From the NCBI GenBank assembly GCA_024398535.1, contig JAKSIY010000007.1, positions 1 to 41,151 on the forward strand: a DNA stretch of 41,151 nt, given 5' to 3'. How positions within the stretch are numbered: position 1 is the stretch's first letter; each line of letters begins with the position of its first letter. Shown here one piece after another: positions 1 through 7,964 of the stretch. The translations under genes and the position numbers were made by a program. The DNA is from Bacteroidaceae bacterium (GTDB taxonomy: Bacteria; Bacteroidota; Bacteroidia; Bacteroidales; Bacteroidaceae). The notes under the pieces are model-generated. The model saw only the letters and a program-made list of their open reading frames with translations. It was not told where the DNA came from and searched no databases.

Positions 1-53
1 ACCTGTCCCTCGCCAGTTGAGGGACAGGTCATCGCCTGGCGATGACCTGTCCC
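1..53. repeat. REP/BIME-like double palindrome
   Basis: Two perfect inverted repeats share one arm. Bases 1-11 (ACCTGTCCCTC) pair with 19-29 across a 7-base loop, and 21-36 (GGGACAGGTCATCGCC) pair with 38-53 around a single central base. The two hairpins are therefore mutually exclusive. The element starts at the window edge and probably continues upstream. It lies 7 bases beyond the stop of the minus-strand MBL gene, so it could act as a transcription end or 3' RNA stabiliser. The GGGACAGGT core resembles palindromes mobilised by REP-associated Y1 transposases; that assignment is inference, as no such transposase is in the window. Confidence 0.7.
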
Positions 54-60
54 CATTAAA

Positions 61-864
61 TCACTCAAACACGTAAAGGTCCGACGGTGTGGTACGTTTC
101 AGAGCACATAGCTGGACATCCTTTCCAGGTATTACCCCTACTCCACGCAATTGATACTCTACAGTTTTATACGCAAGGTCTGGATGGTTGTTTTCTCCAC
201 TAAGATGACACAGCCAGATATATTTCAGATCCTCAGTAATATTCTTTGCAAGAAACTCGCCCGTAGTACGATTGCTCAAGTGTCCAAAAGGGCTGGTAAT
301 CCTATCTTTAAGGAACTGAGGATAATGACCCATACGGAGCATATCTTCATCGTAGTTAGCCTCCATGATAAGATACTCTGCCTTGCAGACGTACTCTGCC
401 ACATTTTCTGTAATATGACCCAGGTCCGTTACAAAACAGAACCGCTTTCCTGCAGCATCAATAAAATAGCCGACATTGTCAGTTCCATCATGCGGAACCT
501 CAAAAGGAGTAATGACAAAATCATTGAACTGCAGTGGAACATTCTTTTCAACATACTTGATGCAAGTCCTAAGTTTTTCAGTCATGCAATAGTTGTTGTT
601 TATACCACGATGCGTATCCTTTGTGGCATAAATAGGCAGAAAAGATTTTTCCCCCAGATTACCCAGAGACTTGATGTGGTCAGCATGGTCGTGAGTCACG
701 AAAACTGCTCTCACCTTGTCAAACGAGACACCGTAATTTGAAAGAGTCTGTTTAATCTGTTTGAATGGAATTCCTGCATCAATCAGTATTCCATAGCTGT
801 CTGTTCCTAGATAGTAGCAGTTTCCACTGCTACCACTGGCCAAACTCATAAATCTGATTCTCAT
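61..864 (-). CDS. MBL-fold metallo-hydrolase (YycJ/WalJ-like)
   Basis: A 267-residue metallo-beta-lactamase-fold protein of the type annotated YycJ/WalJ or RNase Z-like hydrolase. The N-terminus carries the family start (FMSLASGSSGN, about residues 5-15). The metal-binding HxHxDH motif appears as HDHADH at residues 58-63, and further His/Asp ligands follow in VPHDG and TDLGH. No signal peptide is present, so it is cytoplasmic. Family members are predicted phosphodiesterases or exonucleases acting on nucleic acids; the substrate here cannot be read from sequence. It begins 26 bases after the tamL stop on the same strand and is probably cotranscribed with it. Confidence 0.88.
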   Translation of the reverse strand: MRIRFMSLASGSSGNCYYLGTDSYGILIDAGIPFKQIKQTLSNYGVSFDKVRAVFVTHDHADHIKSLGNLGEKSFLPIYATKDTHRGINNNYCMTEKLRTCIKYVEKNVPLQFNDFVITPFEVPHDGTDNVGYFIDAAGKRFCFVTDLGHITENVAEYVCKAEYLIMEANYDEDMLRMGHYPQFLKDRITSPFGHLSNRTTGEFLAKNITEDLKYIWLCHLSGENNHPDLAYKTVEYQLRGVGVIPGKDVQLCALKRTTPSDLYVFE

Positions 865-890
865 ATCTTTTTTCTTTTTACTTCAACTTA

Positions 891-3197
891 TCAGAACGGA
901 TAACCTACTGCCAGATGGAAGGCAAAATCCCTGTCCATATCAGGATTCTTTACAGGATATCTGTTCTCTCCACTTGAATATGCCGGATTGACGGCTTTCA
1001 TACCGCCGTCAAGCCTGACAACCAGGAATCCCAGATCAAGTCTGAGACCTGCTCCGTACGAAACGGCTATCTGCTTTGCAAATGTATCAAAGCCAAAACA
1101 GCCACCAGGCTGCTCCTCATATTCACGTATGGTCCATATATTACCGGCATCCACAAAAAGGGCACCGTTTATCTTCCAGAACAGATGCGACCTGAGCTCA
1201 ATACTTGAGAACAGTTTGATATCACCAGACTGCTTGATATAGTCAATGACCTTATCATTACCCATATAGCTTCCAGGGCCAAGCTCGCGTACAGCCCATC
1301 CTCTTACGCTGTTGGCACCGCCTGCAAAATAGCGTTTTTCAAAAGGCAAACTGGTAGAATTTGCGTATGGGGCCGCCACGCCATATTCTGCATGGAAAAG
1401 AAGATTATTCCTTGCATCAAGTTTCAGGTTTGAAGTGAAGGACAGATCATGCTTGACATATTGGGCAAAGGCAATTCCAAGGACTTCATACTGTCCGTTG
1501 GAATTCCTGCCGGCATCAAGCGCTTTTGATATACCATAAAGGGCATTTCCTGAGCTCTCAAAATTCAGACGCAGCGAATATTGCAGACGTCTGGAACCGG
1601 AGAACGATGCATTAGAAAAATAATAGGTATAGCCAATCTTGGAAATCAGCAGATCCTCATAGTTATATTTAAGGATAGAGTTCTTGGAACTTATCACATC
1701 AAGATACTCTGTCCGGAAATTAGGAGAAATCCAGGGAACCACAAGGTAGTTCAATTCAAGCACGTCAAACCTATGACTACGCTGTGTACCATGGCTCCAG
1801 AGGTAACTCCATCCTGTAGAGAATACAGACTTATTGAACTCAGGACGGTCCTGAGAATTGAACTTGGCACTGAATTGCGATGTTGCCTGACTTTTCCTCT
1901 GGACATCTGACGAGACAAATGGCACAAGGAATTCCGGGAAATCAAGATTCACCTCAACGCCATACTCCTTGTAACCGTTCTCATTGGAATAGCCCGGCAG
2001 ATTGGAAATAGCCTCATACGCACCTCTAAGCTTCAGGGTAAGTTGCTCAGAGCCATGAAAAAGATTCCTGTCAACGAAAGAGAGTGACGATGCCGCACCC
2101 ACATCACCGGCAGTATTGGTTCCCTCAATTTCAAAGCTGAAAGAATGCTTCTGTTTGCAGACCATGAAGATTCTGCCGTCCAGAACTCCCGGCACGGAAG
2201 ACTCCTCAAACTGGATATTGGTATATTTAAGCAATCCAAGTCTGGAAAGAGAGTTGTATGTCGTTGTCACAGAATCCGGATTGTACACCATACCAGGCCT
2301 CAGGTAGGAATGTGACTCCAGCACTTTGCTTCTCAGATTCGGAGCCTCACTGAAGAATACATTGTAGTCATTGAGCGTAAGATGCTTCATCACTGACAGA
2401 TAATCTGAAGAGAAGTTCATATTATCTGCAAAGACATAGTCCAGATTGCCTATCGTGTACTGGGGGTATGACAGGACTGTTCCATCCTGGTCAGTTCCAT
2501 ACGGAGCAACGAACATGGTCAGCTTCACATCATAGGATCCAGCAAGCGTGTCAGCACGGAAAGATATACACTCCTTATTGAACCGATAGTAGCCACACTG
2601 CTGAAGGAGTGAAGTTATCCTGGTTCTCTCCTTGTTCAGCACAGTGGCATCCAGAGGCATGCCTTCAAAAATCAATTTATCATTATCCTCTGACAGGATG
2701 TCCTGGATTGCAGGATCCGGAATTACACTTGCCAGATTTCTGATTACGTATGGTTCACCGCTTTCAATGTTGTATTGAACCTCAACCTTAGGACGTCTAT
2801 GATGTTTTAGAGTGTACGATGCCTGGGCCTTCATGTAGCCGGAATTTGACAGAGAACGCAATATGTCTGCCACAGTTGCATCGCACAGAGTTGTATCACA
2901 GATTACCGGCGCCTCACCGACATTGCGGAAGATTGACCTGCGACCGGTATCTGCACGATGCCCGGAAAGGGCATAAGCCCTCAATGGAATTCTGAACAGG
3001 CGGAACCAACGGGTATTGGGACTCTGATACGAGAGTGACTTGTAGTATGATGCACCTTCAACCTGATGCCCGCTTATCTGCACGCTGACATCGTCCAGAA
3101 GGTATTCTCCTTCAGGAACATATCTGTAAACCGAGCAAGAAGCCATCAGCATGACAGACAACAGAGACAATATTTTCAGAAATTTCGGCCTAGGCAT
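891..3197 (-). CDS. tamL: TamL-type lipoprotein, BamA/TamA (Omp85) family
   Basis: A 768-residue outer-membrane protein. The N-terminus has a lipoprotein signal with lipobox MASC (acylated Cys about residue 21), which is the hallmark of the Bacteroidetes TamL variant of TamA. POTRA-like domains follow (about residues 30-330), then a C-terminal Omp85 beta-barrel with the conserved stretch FAGGANSVRGW and a terminal aromatic residue (GYPF end). TamL is thought to work with a periplasm-spanning TamB in outer-membrane protein or lipid trafficking; tamB is not in the window. It is divergent from the trmH-type gene, with a TAnnTTTG box just upstream at 3214-3221. Confidence 0.88.
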   Translation of the reverse strand: MPRPKFLKILSLLSVMLMASCSVYRYVPEGEYLLDDVSVQISGHQVEGASYYKSLSYQSPNTRWFRLFRIPLRAYALSGHRADTGRRSIFRNVGEAPVICDTTLCDATVADILRSLSNSGYMKAQASYTLKHHRRPKVEVQYNIESGEPYVIRNLASVIPDPAIQDILSEDNDKLIFEGMPLDATVLNKERTRITSLLQQCGYYRFNKECISFRADTLAGSYDVKLTMFVAPYGTDQDGTVLSYPQYTIGNLDYVFADNMNFSSDYLSVMKHLTLNDYNVFFSEAPNLRSKVLESHSYLRPGMVYNPDSVTTTYNSLSRLGLLKYTNIQFEESSVPGVLDGRIFMVCKQKHSFSFEIEGTNTAGDVGAASSLSFVDRNLFHGSEQLTLKLRGAYEAISNLPGYSNENGYKEYGVEVNLDFPEFLVPFVSSDVQRKSQATSQFSAKFNSQDRPEFNKSVFSTGWSYLWSHGTQRSHRFDVLELNYLVVPWISPNFRTEYLDVISSKNSILKYNYEDLLISKIGYTYYFSNASFSGSRRLQYSLRLNFESSGNALYGISKALDAGRNSNGQYEVLGIAFAQYVKHDLSFTSNLKLDARNNLLFHAEYGVAAPYANSTSLPFEKRYFAGGANSVRGWAVRELGPGSYMGNDKVIDYIKQSGDIKLFSSIELRSHLFWKINGALFVDAGNIWTIREYEEQPGGCFGFDTFAKQIAVSYGAGLRLDLGFLVVRLDGGMKAVNPAYSSGENRYPVKNPDMDRDFAFHLAVGYPF

Positions 3198-3213
3198 AAT
3201 CCTACTATTTCCA

Positions 3214-3221
3214 CAAAGGTA
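3214..3221 (-). promoter_or_regulatory. Bacteroidetes-type -7 box for tamL
   Basis: On the minus strand this reads TACCTTTG, matching the Bacteroidetes sigma-ABfr -7 consensus TAnnTTTG, 17 bases before the tamL ATG. No clean -33 TTTG is seen; a T-rich stretch lies about 24 bases upstream. Confidence 0.5.
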
Positions 3222-3228
3222 GTCAATC

Positions 3229-3263
3229 TTTGGCTATTATTCCGGAAAAAGAGCTTACTTTTG
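3229..3263 (+). promoter_or_regulatory. Bacteroidetes-type promoter for the trmH-family gene
   Basis: TTTG at 3229-3232 (-33 element) and TACTTTTG at 3256-3263 (-7 element) are 23 bases apart. That is at the long end of the usual spacing. The methyltransferase ATG lies 30 bases downstream. It is divergent from the tamL promoter. Confidence 0.5.
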
Positions 3264-3293
3264 CATCTGTCAATCCACTAATAACAGAAGCAC

Positions 3294-4055
3294 ATGCTCA
3301 GTAAATCCATAATCAGCCATATACATTCACTTGCAGTAAGGAAATATCGCACAGAATCCGGTGAATTCCTTGCAGAGGGGCCCAAACTTGTGGGCGATCT
3401 GGCCGGGAATCTCCACTGCAGCCTGCTTGTAGCAACTGAAGAATGGATGGCATCAAACCCAAGGATAAAAGCAGACAGGAAAGAGACCGTGACGCCTCAG
3501 GAACTGAAAAGCGCCAGCCTGCTTCAGAATCCACAGCAGGTATTGGCTCTTTTCCGCATACCGGAAGACAATACTGACGTGAGCATTGCAGAGAAAGAAC
3601 TGTGCCTGGCTCTTGACGACGTTCAGGACCCGGGAAATCTGGGAACCATTGTCAGGCTTGCAGACTGGTTCGGAATAAGCCACATATTCTGTTCAAAGGG
3701 GACTGCAGACATATACAACCCAAAGGCTGTCCAAGCTACCATGGGAGCTCTTGCACGCGTCAGCCTCCACTACATTGACCTTCAGAAAGCAGTTGACAGA
3801 CTGGCTGGCAGAACTCCTGTTTACGGAACTTTCCTGAACGGGAAAAACATATACACCAGCCCGCTCCAGCAGAAGGGACTCATAATAATGGGTAACGAAG
3901 GAAAGGGAATAAGCCCAGCCATTGAGCAGGCTGTAACGGAAAAGCTTACAATACCTAATTATCCGGAGGGCAGAGAAACGTCAGAATCACTCAACGTTGC
4001 AATTGCAACTGCCATCATCTGCTCTGAATTCAGAAAGCGTGCTATGGAACTATAG
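3294..4055 (+). CDS. SpoU/TrmH-family RNA 2'-O-methyltransferase
   Basis: A 253-residue SPOUT RNA methyltransferase. The N-terminal substrate-binding region starts about residue 10 (VRKYRTESGEFLAEGPKLV), typical of RlmB/TrmH-like enzymes. The C-terminal knot contains the three SpoU motifs: DDVQDPGNLGTIVR, IIMGNEGKGIS (about 198-208) and a SLNVAIATAI stretch near residue 232. These bind S-adenosylmethionine. The target (rRNA or tRNA 2'-O-ribose) cannot be decided from sequence. Its 3' end overlaps the convergent DUF4296 gene by 14 bases. Confidence 0.9.
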   Translation: MLSKSIISHIHSLAVRKYRTESGEFLAEGPKLVGDLAGNLHCSLLVATEEWMASNPRIKADRKETVTPQELKSASLLQNPQQVLALFRIPEDNTDVSIAEKELCLALDDVQDPGNLGTIVRLADWFGISHIFCSKGTADIYNPKAVQATMGALARVSLHYIDLQKAVDRLAGRTPVYGTFLNGKNIYTSPLQQKGLIIMGNEGKGISPAIEQAVTEKLTIPNYPEGRETSESLNVAIATAIICSEFRKRAMEL

Positions 4056-4872
4056 TATTGTCGGTCTCCTGAATCCGCAGTCCAGGGCGACCTTCTATGG
4101 CCTTGCTTCCGGGTCTGTGAATTCGGTCAAGACTGAGCGCTCCCACCAGAAGAGTCATTGAATTGTTCCGGGCAGAATCCACATAACAGATCATACCACG
4201 TACACGCGTCAGGGGAACAGTCTTGTCCGCCCTGATCTCAAGACTGTCAATGATAGAAGAACTAGACAGTCTGTCAACGGTCACGACGCTATCACTGCCA
4301 TAAACAAGAGAGAGTGACAGATATACAGAAGGGGCAACACTGTCCGGGCACTCTCCAAGGAATGTGCAGTTGAATTTCCATTTCAGAAGATCAGAGGCAT
4401 GGAAGCTTGTATCTGCCGGAATATCAAACAGCACCTTGTTGTACCTCTTGCTTGCATTCAGCAATTGGACGGGACGCAGATACCACAAGTCAACCGTATC
4501 ACCGGCAACCACGCTGAATGACTTCTTCTCAATCTTCTCAAGCTGGTTAGAAGTGACATCACGGTCTTTTTCAATCCTTGACGCTATATTGGCATAGATG
4601 TTTGAGAGTTCCTTGGGATTTCTGGTGTACCACACAAGCGATGCATCAACCTCATCCTTAGAAACCTTGTTCTTCTCATAGACATAACTGTACATCAGCT
4701 CTCGCTTGTACCTTTCTGCAACAGGAAGATCATTTGCCAGAGCCTGAGCTCGGTGAAAATCATACAGGAAATTCTCCATCCTGTGCGGAGACAGGACTCC
4801 ATCGGGCCGATGCAGTCTGCACCCAGCAAGCAGCATGGTAACAACAAGCAGAACCAGTACCCTACTCTTCAT
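4042..4872 (-). CDS. DUF4296 lipoprotein
   Basis: A lipoprotein of about 276 residues. The ATG at 4872 is preferred over an upstream in-frame ATG at 4896 because it directly precedes a textbook signal (KSRVLVLLVV..., lipobox LLAGC, acylated Cys about residue 18). The next roughly 100 residues match the DUF4296 pattern seen in Bacteroidetes (PDGVLSPHRMENFLYDFH, then SLVWYTRNPKEL and IYANI). The C-terminal half is beta-rich and not recognised. It overlaps the lspA end by 11 bases and is the last gene of the ileS-dksA-lspA operon, a common arrangement in the phylum. Function unknown. Confidence 0.85.
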   Translation of the reverse strand: MKSRVLVLLVVTMLLAGCRLHRPDGVLSPHRMENFLYDFHRAQALANDLPVAERYKRELMYSYVYEKNKVSKDEVDASLVWYTRNPKELSNIYANIASRIEKDRDVTSNQLEKIEKKSFSVVAGDTVDLWYLRPVQLLNASKRYNKVLFDIPADTSFHASDLLKWKFNCTFLGECPDSVAPSVYLSLSLVYGSDSVVTVDRLSSSSIIDSLEIRADKTVPLTRVRGMICYVDSARNNSMTLLVGALSLDRIHRPGSKAIEGRPGLRIQETDNTIVP

Positions 4873-5530
4873 TCTTCTGTTCAGGCTCTGTCTCAACCGG
4901 AGGATATGTCAGACCGGCATTGACATATTTTGTATAAAAGAGAAGTATTACAAAGATTCCACAGGTTATGAAGGAATCTGCCACATTGAAAATGGGGCTG
5001 AAGAAGATACCGCCGCCAAGAAAAGGAACCCAATCCGGCCAGGTCCACAACGGAAAGTAGAACATGTCAACGACCTTTCCATAGAATACAGGGGCATATC
5101 CCTGTCCGAACGGCACGAAATCCGCTACATTTCCCGCTCCAATTCCGCTGGCAGAAAAAATCTGACCATACAGGATGCAGTCAAACAGATTACCGGCAGC
5201 GCCAGCCACGATAGCGGCTACTGTTATAATATACCCATTCGGGAATCCCTTGTTTACAATCTTCTTCAGATACCAGCAGAACGCACCTATCGCAACAAGC
5301 CGGAACAGGGAAAGGAACAGCTTGCCTATCAGTTCAAGTCCAAAGGCCATTCCATTATTCTCAACGAACATTATGTAGAACCAGTTGGTAATACGGATCT
5401 GTTCTCCCAGTCCCATATTGGTCTTGACCAGTATCTTTACAATCTGGTCTATAAGCAGGACTGCAACTATCACTGCAGCCGCAATCCTGCCCTGATTGCC
5501 CGTCTTGGGGGCGTTCTGAATATCTGTCAT
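4862..5530 (-). CDS. lspA: Lipoprotein signal peptidase II
   Basis: LspA, the inner-membrane aspartyl protease that removes signal peptides from prolipoproteins after acylation. The start at 5530 (MTDIQNAPKT) gives about 222 residues. The longer in-frame start at 5575 would extend into the dksA coding region and add an unlike N-terminus. Four membrane segments are visible, with VENNGMAFG after the first. The catalytic aspartates are in the NLFDCIL and FNVADSFI motifs. An acidic tail (EPEQKNEE) follows the last helix. The gene starts 4 bases after the dksA stop, so translation is probably coupled. Confidence 0.95.
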   Translation of the reverse strand: MTDIQNAPKTGNQGRIAAAVIVAVLLIDQIVKILVKTNMGLGEQIRITNWFYIMFVENNGMAFGLELIGKLFLSLFRLVAIGAFCWYLKKIVNKGFPNGYIITVAAIVAGAAGNLFDCILYGQIFSASGIGAGNVADFVPFGQGYAPVFYGKVVDMFYFPLWTWPDWVPFLGGGIFFSPIFNVADSFITCGIFVILLFYTKYVNAGLTYPPVETEPEQKNEE

Positions 5531-5534
5531 CAGA

Positions 5535-5912
5535 TTAATGTTTTTTCTGTTTGGCCTCAATGCACAGGGTTGCATGAGGCACGGCTCTTAATCTTGCCGC
5601 AGGAATCAGCTTACCTGTCTCACGGCAAATTCCGTAAGTCTTGTTCTCAATTCTTACCAAGGCAGCCTGCAAAGACTGTATGAACTTCATTTGACGCTGG
5701 GCAAGACGCATCGTCTCCTCCTTTGAGAGTGTGTTGGCACCCTCTTCAAGAACCTTGTAGGTAGGCGACGTATCATCTATCCTGTTGTTGTCAGTATTCA
5801 TGAGCGATGCCTTCAAAGCATCATAATCACGCTGAGCCATTTCAAGTTTTTCCATGATCAGAGCGCGGAACTCAGCAAGTTCCTCATCTGAATAACGAGT
5901 CTTTTCTGCCAT
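5535..5912 (-). CDS. TraR/DksA-family protein with half a zinc site
   Basis: A 125-residue DksA-like protein: a helical coiled-coil N-terminal half (about residues 8-90), then the C-terminal zinc-finger-like module YGICRETGKLIP...ATLCIEA. Only C96 and C117 of the four usual ligands are present; the partner positions 99 and 120 are Thr and Ala. DksA binds the RNA polymerase secondary channel and modulates transcription with ppGpp. The acidic tip region is poorly conserved, so ppGpp co-regulation is not certain. It starts 6 bases after the ileS stop and is followed by lspA with a 4-base gap. Confidence 0.9.
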   Translation of the reverse strand: MAEKTRYSDEELAEFRALIMEKLEMAQRDYDALKASLMNTDNNRIDDTSPTYKVLEEGANTLSKEETMRLAQRQMKFIQSLQAALVRIENKTYGICRETGKLIPAARLRAVPHATLCIEAKQKKH

Positions 5913-5918
5913 GATATA

Positions 5919-7886
5919 TCAATCTTTAGTTACAAGAATACGCAATCTGTACTCATCAAACGATACCTCTTCACCCTGCTGCATGTCAGCAACCAGTGTC
6001 AGGGAGTTTGCAAGAACCTGCTCCTTGATCCACTCCTGATACTCAAGGATTGCAGCATCGGTGCTTGAATCTGAAGAAATCTGAACGCTGATGCGGTCTG
6101 TAATCTCAAGACCGGTTGACTTGCGCAGATCCTGGATTCTCTTCTTGAGCTCACGGGCAATACCCTCACGTTTAAGGGCATCGGTCAGCTGGATATCAAG
6201 CGCAACGGTAAGAGTACCCTCATTTGACACTACCCATCCTGGGATATCCTCGCTGAAGATCTCAACCTCTGTAGTATCGATAGTAGCATCAGTACCATTG
6301 ATATTGAAGGTAAAGCTGCCTGTATTCTCAAGCTGGGCAACCTCTTCCTGACTCATCTGCTGGACAGCAGCAGCCACACCCTTCATCAGAGGACCGAACT
6401 TCTTGCCAAGAATCTTGAAGTTACACTTAACTTTCTTGACCAGGACATTCGTTGAACCCTCAACGAACTCAACCTCCTTTACGTTCACCTCGCCACGGAT
6501 AAGCTCCTTGACAGGCTCAAGATGGCTGCGGAGTTCTTCAGTGACAGGAATCAGAATCTTCTGCAGAGGCTTGCGCACGTTTATCTTCACGTCGTCACGC
6601 TTACGCAGAGCCAGAGTCATTGAAGTGATCTTCTGTGCAAGCTCCATACGGGTCTCAAGCTCCTTGTCAACAATTGAATCGTCGCACTCCGGGAACTTGG
6701 CCAGATGAACCGAATCTGCAGTGTTGCGACCGGTAACAGCATTCAGGTCACGGAAAAGCTGGTCAGCATAGAACGGAGCTATAGGAGCCATCAGCAGTGA
6801 CATTGTCTCAAGACAGGTATAAAGGGTCTGATAAGCAGCAAGCTTGTCCTGATCCATTGCGCTGCCCCAGTAGCGGTCACGTGTCAGATGAACGTACCAG
6901 TTTGACAGATAGTCATTTGCAAAGTCTGTTACCAGACGGAATGCAAGTGTTGGCTCATAGTCATCAAGGCTGGCCCTGACCTCCTTGATGAGAGAGTTCA
7001 GCTCACTCAGTATCCAGCGGTCCATTACAGGACGCTCTGCAACAGGAATCTCCTGCTCAGAATAGCTGAAGCCATCAACATTGGCATACTGGGCAAAGAA
7101 CTTGTATGTATTGTGAACGGTTCCAAAGAACTTGCGGACAACATCCTTTACACCCTCCTCATCAAACCTGAGGTTATCCCAAGGCTGGGCATTGGTAATC
7201 ATGTACCAGCGCAGAGGGTCGCTGCCGAACTTCTCAATCTCGCCGAATGGGTCAACGGCATTGCCAAGGCGCTTTGACATTTTGTTGCCGTTCTTGTCAA
7301 GAACAAGACCGTTTGAGATGACAGCCTTGAAAGCCTGACTGCCGCGTACCATAGTTGAGATTGCGTGCAGCGTATAGAACCATCCACGGGTCTGGTCAAC
7401 GCCTTCTGCAATGAAATCTGCCGGATATACACGGCCACTGTCAATCAGTTCCTTGTTCTCAAACGGGTAGTGCATCTGGGCAAACGGCATGGCACCGCTA
7501 TCAAACCAGACGTCAATCAGGTCAAGCTCACGCTTCATTGGACGACCGGCCTCAGAAACAAGCACAATGTCATCAACATACGGACGATGCAGGTCAATCC
7601 TGTCATAGTTCTCGGCAGTATATACGCCAGGAACAAAGCCCTTCTCCTTGAACGGATTAGCCTTCATTACACCAGCAGCAACAGACTTCTCTATCTCTGC
7701 ATAGAGTTCCTCAACAGAACCGATACAGATCTCATCGCCACTGTCATTGCGCCAGATAGGCAGCGGAGTACCCCAGTAACGTGAACGGCTCAGGTTCCAG
7801 TCATTAAGGTTCTCAAGCCACTTGCCGAATCTTCCGGTACCGGTTGACTCCGGCTTCCACTTGATGCTCTGGTTGAGAGTAATCAT
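5919..7886 (-). CDS. ileS: IleS C-terminal fragment (KMSKS and anticodon domains)
   Basis: The 3' half, 655 residues if started at the in-frame ATG at 7886. It opens with the typical KPESTGTGRFGKWLENLN stretch. SRSRYWGTPLPIW then resumes the catalytic core, KMSKR (residues 202-206) is the second signature, and the helical anticodon-binding domain and C-terminal extension follow. The ATG at 7886 is an ordinary internal Met in intact family members, so independent translation is doubtful. The stop is 6 bases before dksA. Confidence 0.72.
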   Translation of the reverse strand: MITLNQSIKWKPESTGTGRFGKWLENLNDWNLSRSRYWGTPLPIWRNDSGDEICIGSVEELYAEIEKSVAAGVMKANPFKEKGFVPGVYTAENYDRIDLHRPYVDDIVLVSEAGRPMKRELDLIDVWFDSGAMPFAQMHYPFENKELIDSGRVYPADFIAEGVDQTRGWFYTLHAISTMVRGSQAFKAVISNGLVLDKNGNKMSKRLGNAVDPFGEIEKFGSDPLRWYMITNAQPWDNLRFDEEGVKDVVRKFFGTVHNTYKFFAQYANVDGFSYSEQEIPVAERPVMDRWILSELNSLIKEVRASLDDYEPTLAFRLVTDFANDYLSNWYVHLTRDRYWGSAMDQDKLAAYQTLYTCLETMSLLMAPIAPFYADQLFRDLNAVTGRNTADSVHLAKFPECDDSIVDKELETRMELAQKITSMTLALRKRDDVKINVRKPLQKILIPVTEELRSHLEPVKELIRGEVNVKEVEFVEGSTNVLVKKVKCNFKILGKKFGPLMKGVAAAVQQMSQEEVAQLENTGSFTFNINGTDATIDTTEVEIFSEDIPGWVVSNEGTLTVALDIQLTDALKREGIARELKKRIQDLRKSTGLEITDRISVQISSDSSTDAAILEYQEWIKEQVLANSLTLVADMQQGEEVSFDEYRLRILVTKD

Positions 7887-7964
7887 GCTCTCCTTCGTCG
7901 ACCTGTCCCTGATGAGCCACCTGTCCTGAGGCTAATGCAGCACATGCCTGTCTGTACGCCCGCC
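7887..7964 (-). other. Scrambled tract within ileS with repeated GGACAGGT
   Basis: This segment keeps the ileS frame and length but departs from the family consensus at about 15 codons, including the TAG. Two GGACAGGT octamers occur in direct orientation on the minus strand (ACCTGTCC at 7901-7908 and 7919-7926 on the plus strand). The 10-mer ACCTGTCCCT at 7901-7910 is identical to bases 1-10 of the window palindrome. Immediate flanks (CACAACTACCCACAT and the codons from ATG at 7886 on) are normal. Confidence 0.65.

Noticed and set aside
4835-5683. Long plus-strand open frame (282 codons)
   Set aside because: It is antisense to lspA, which has family motifs and catalytic Asp residues, and its own translation has no recognisable domain.
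7887-7964. Programmed frameshift or intein in ileS
   Set aside because: Both halves are in the same frame and residue spacing equals the family, so there is neither a frame change nor an insertion.
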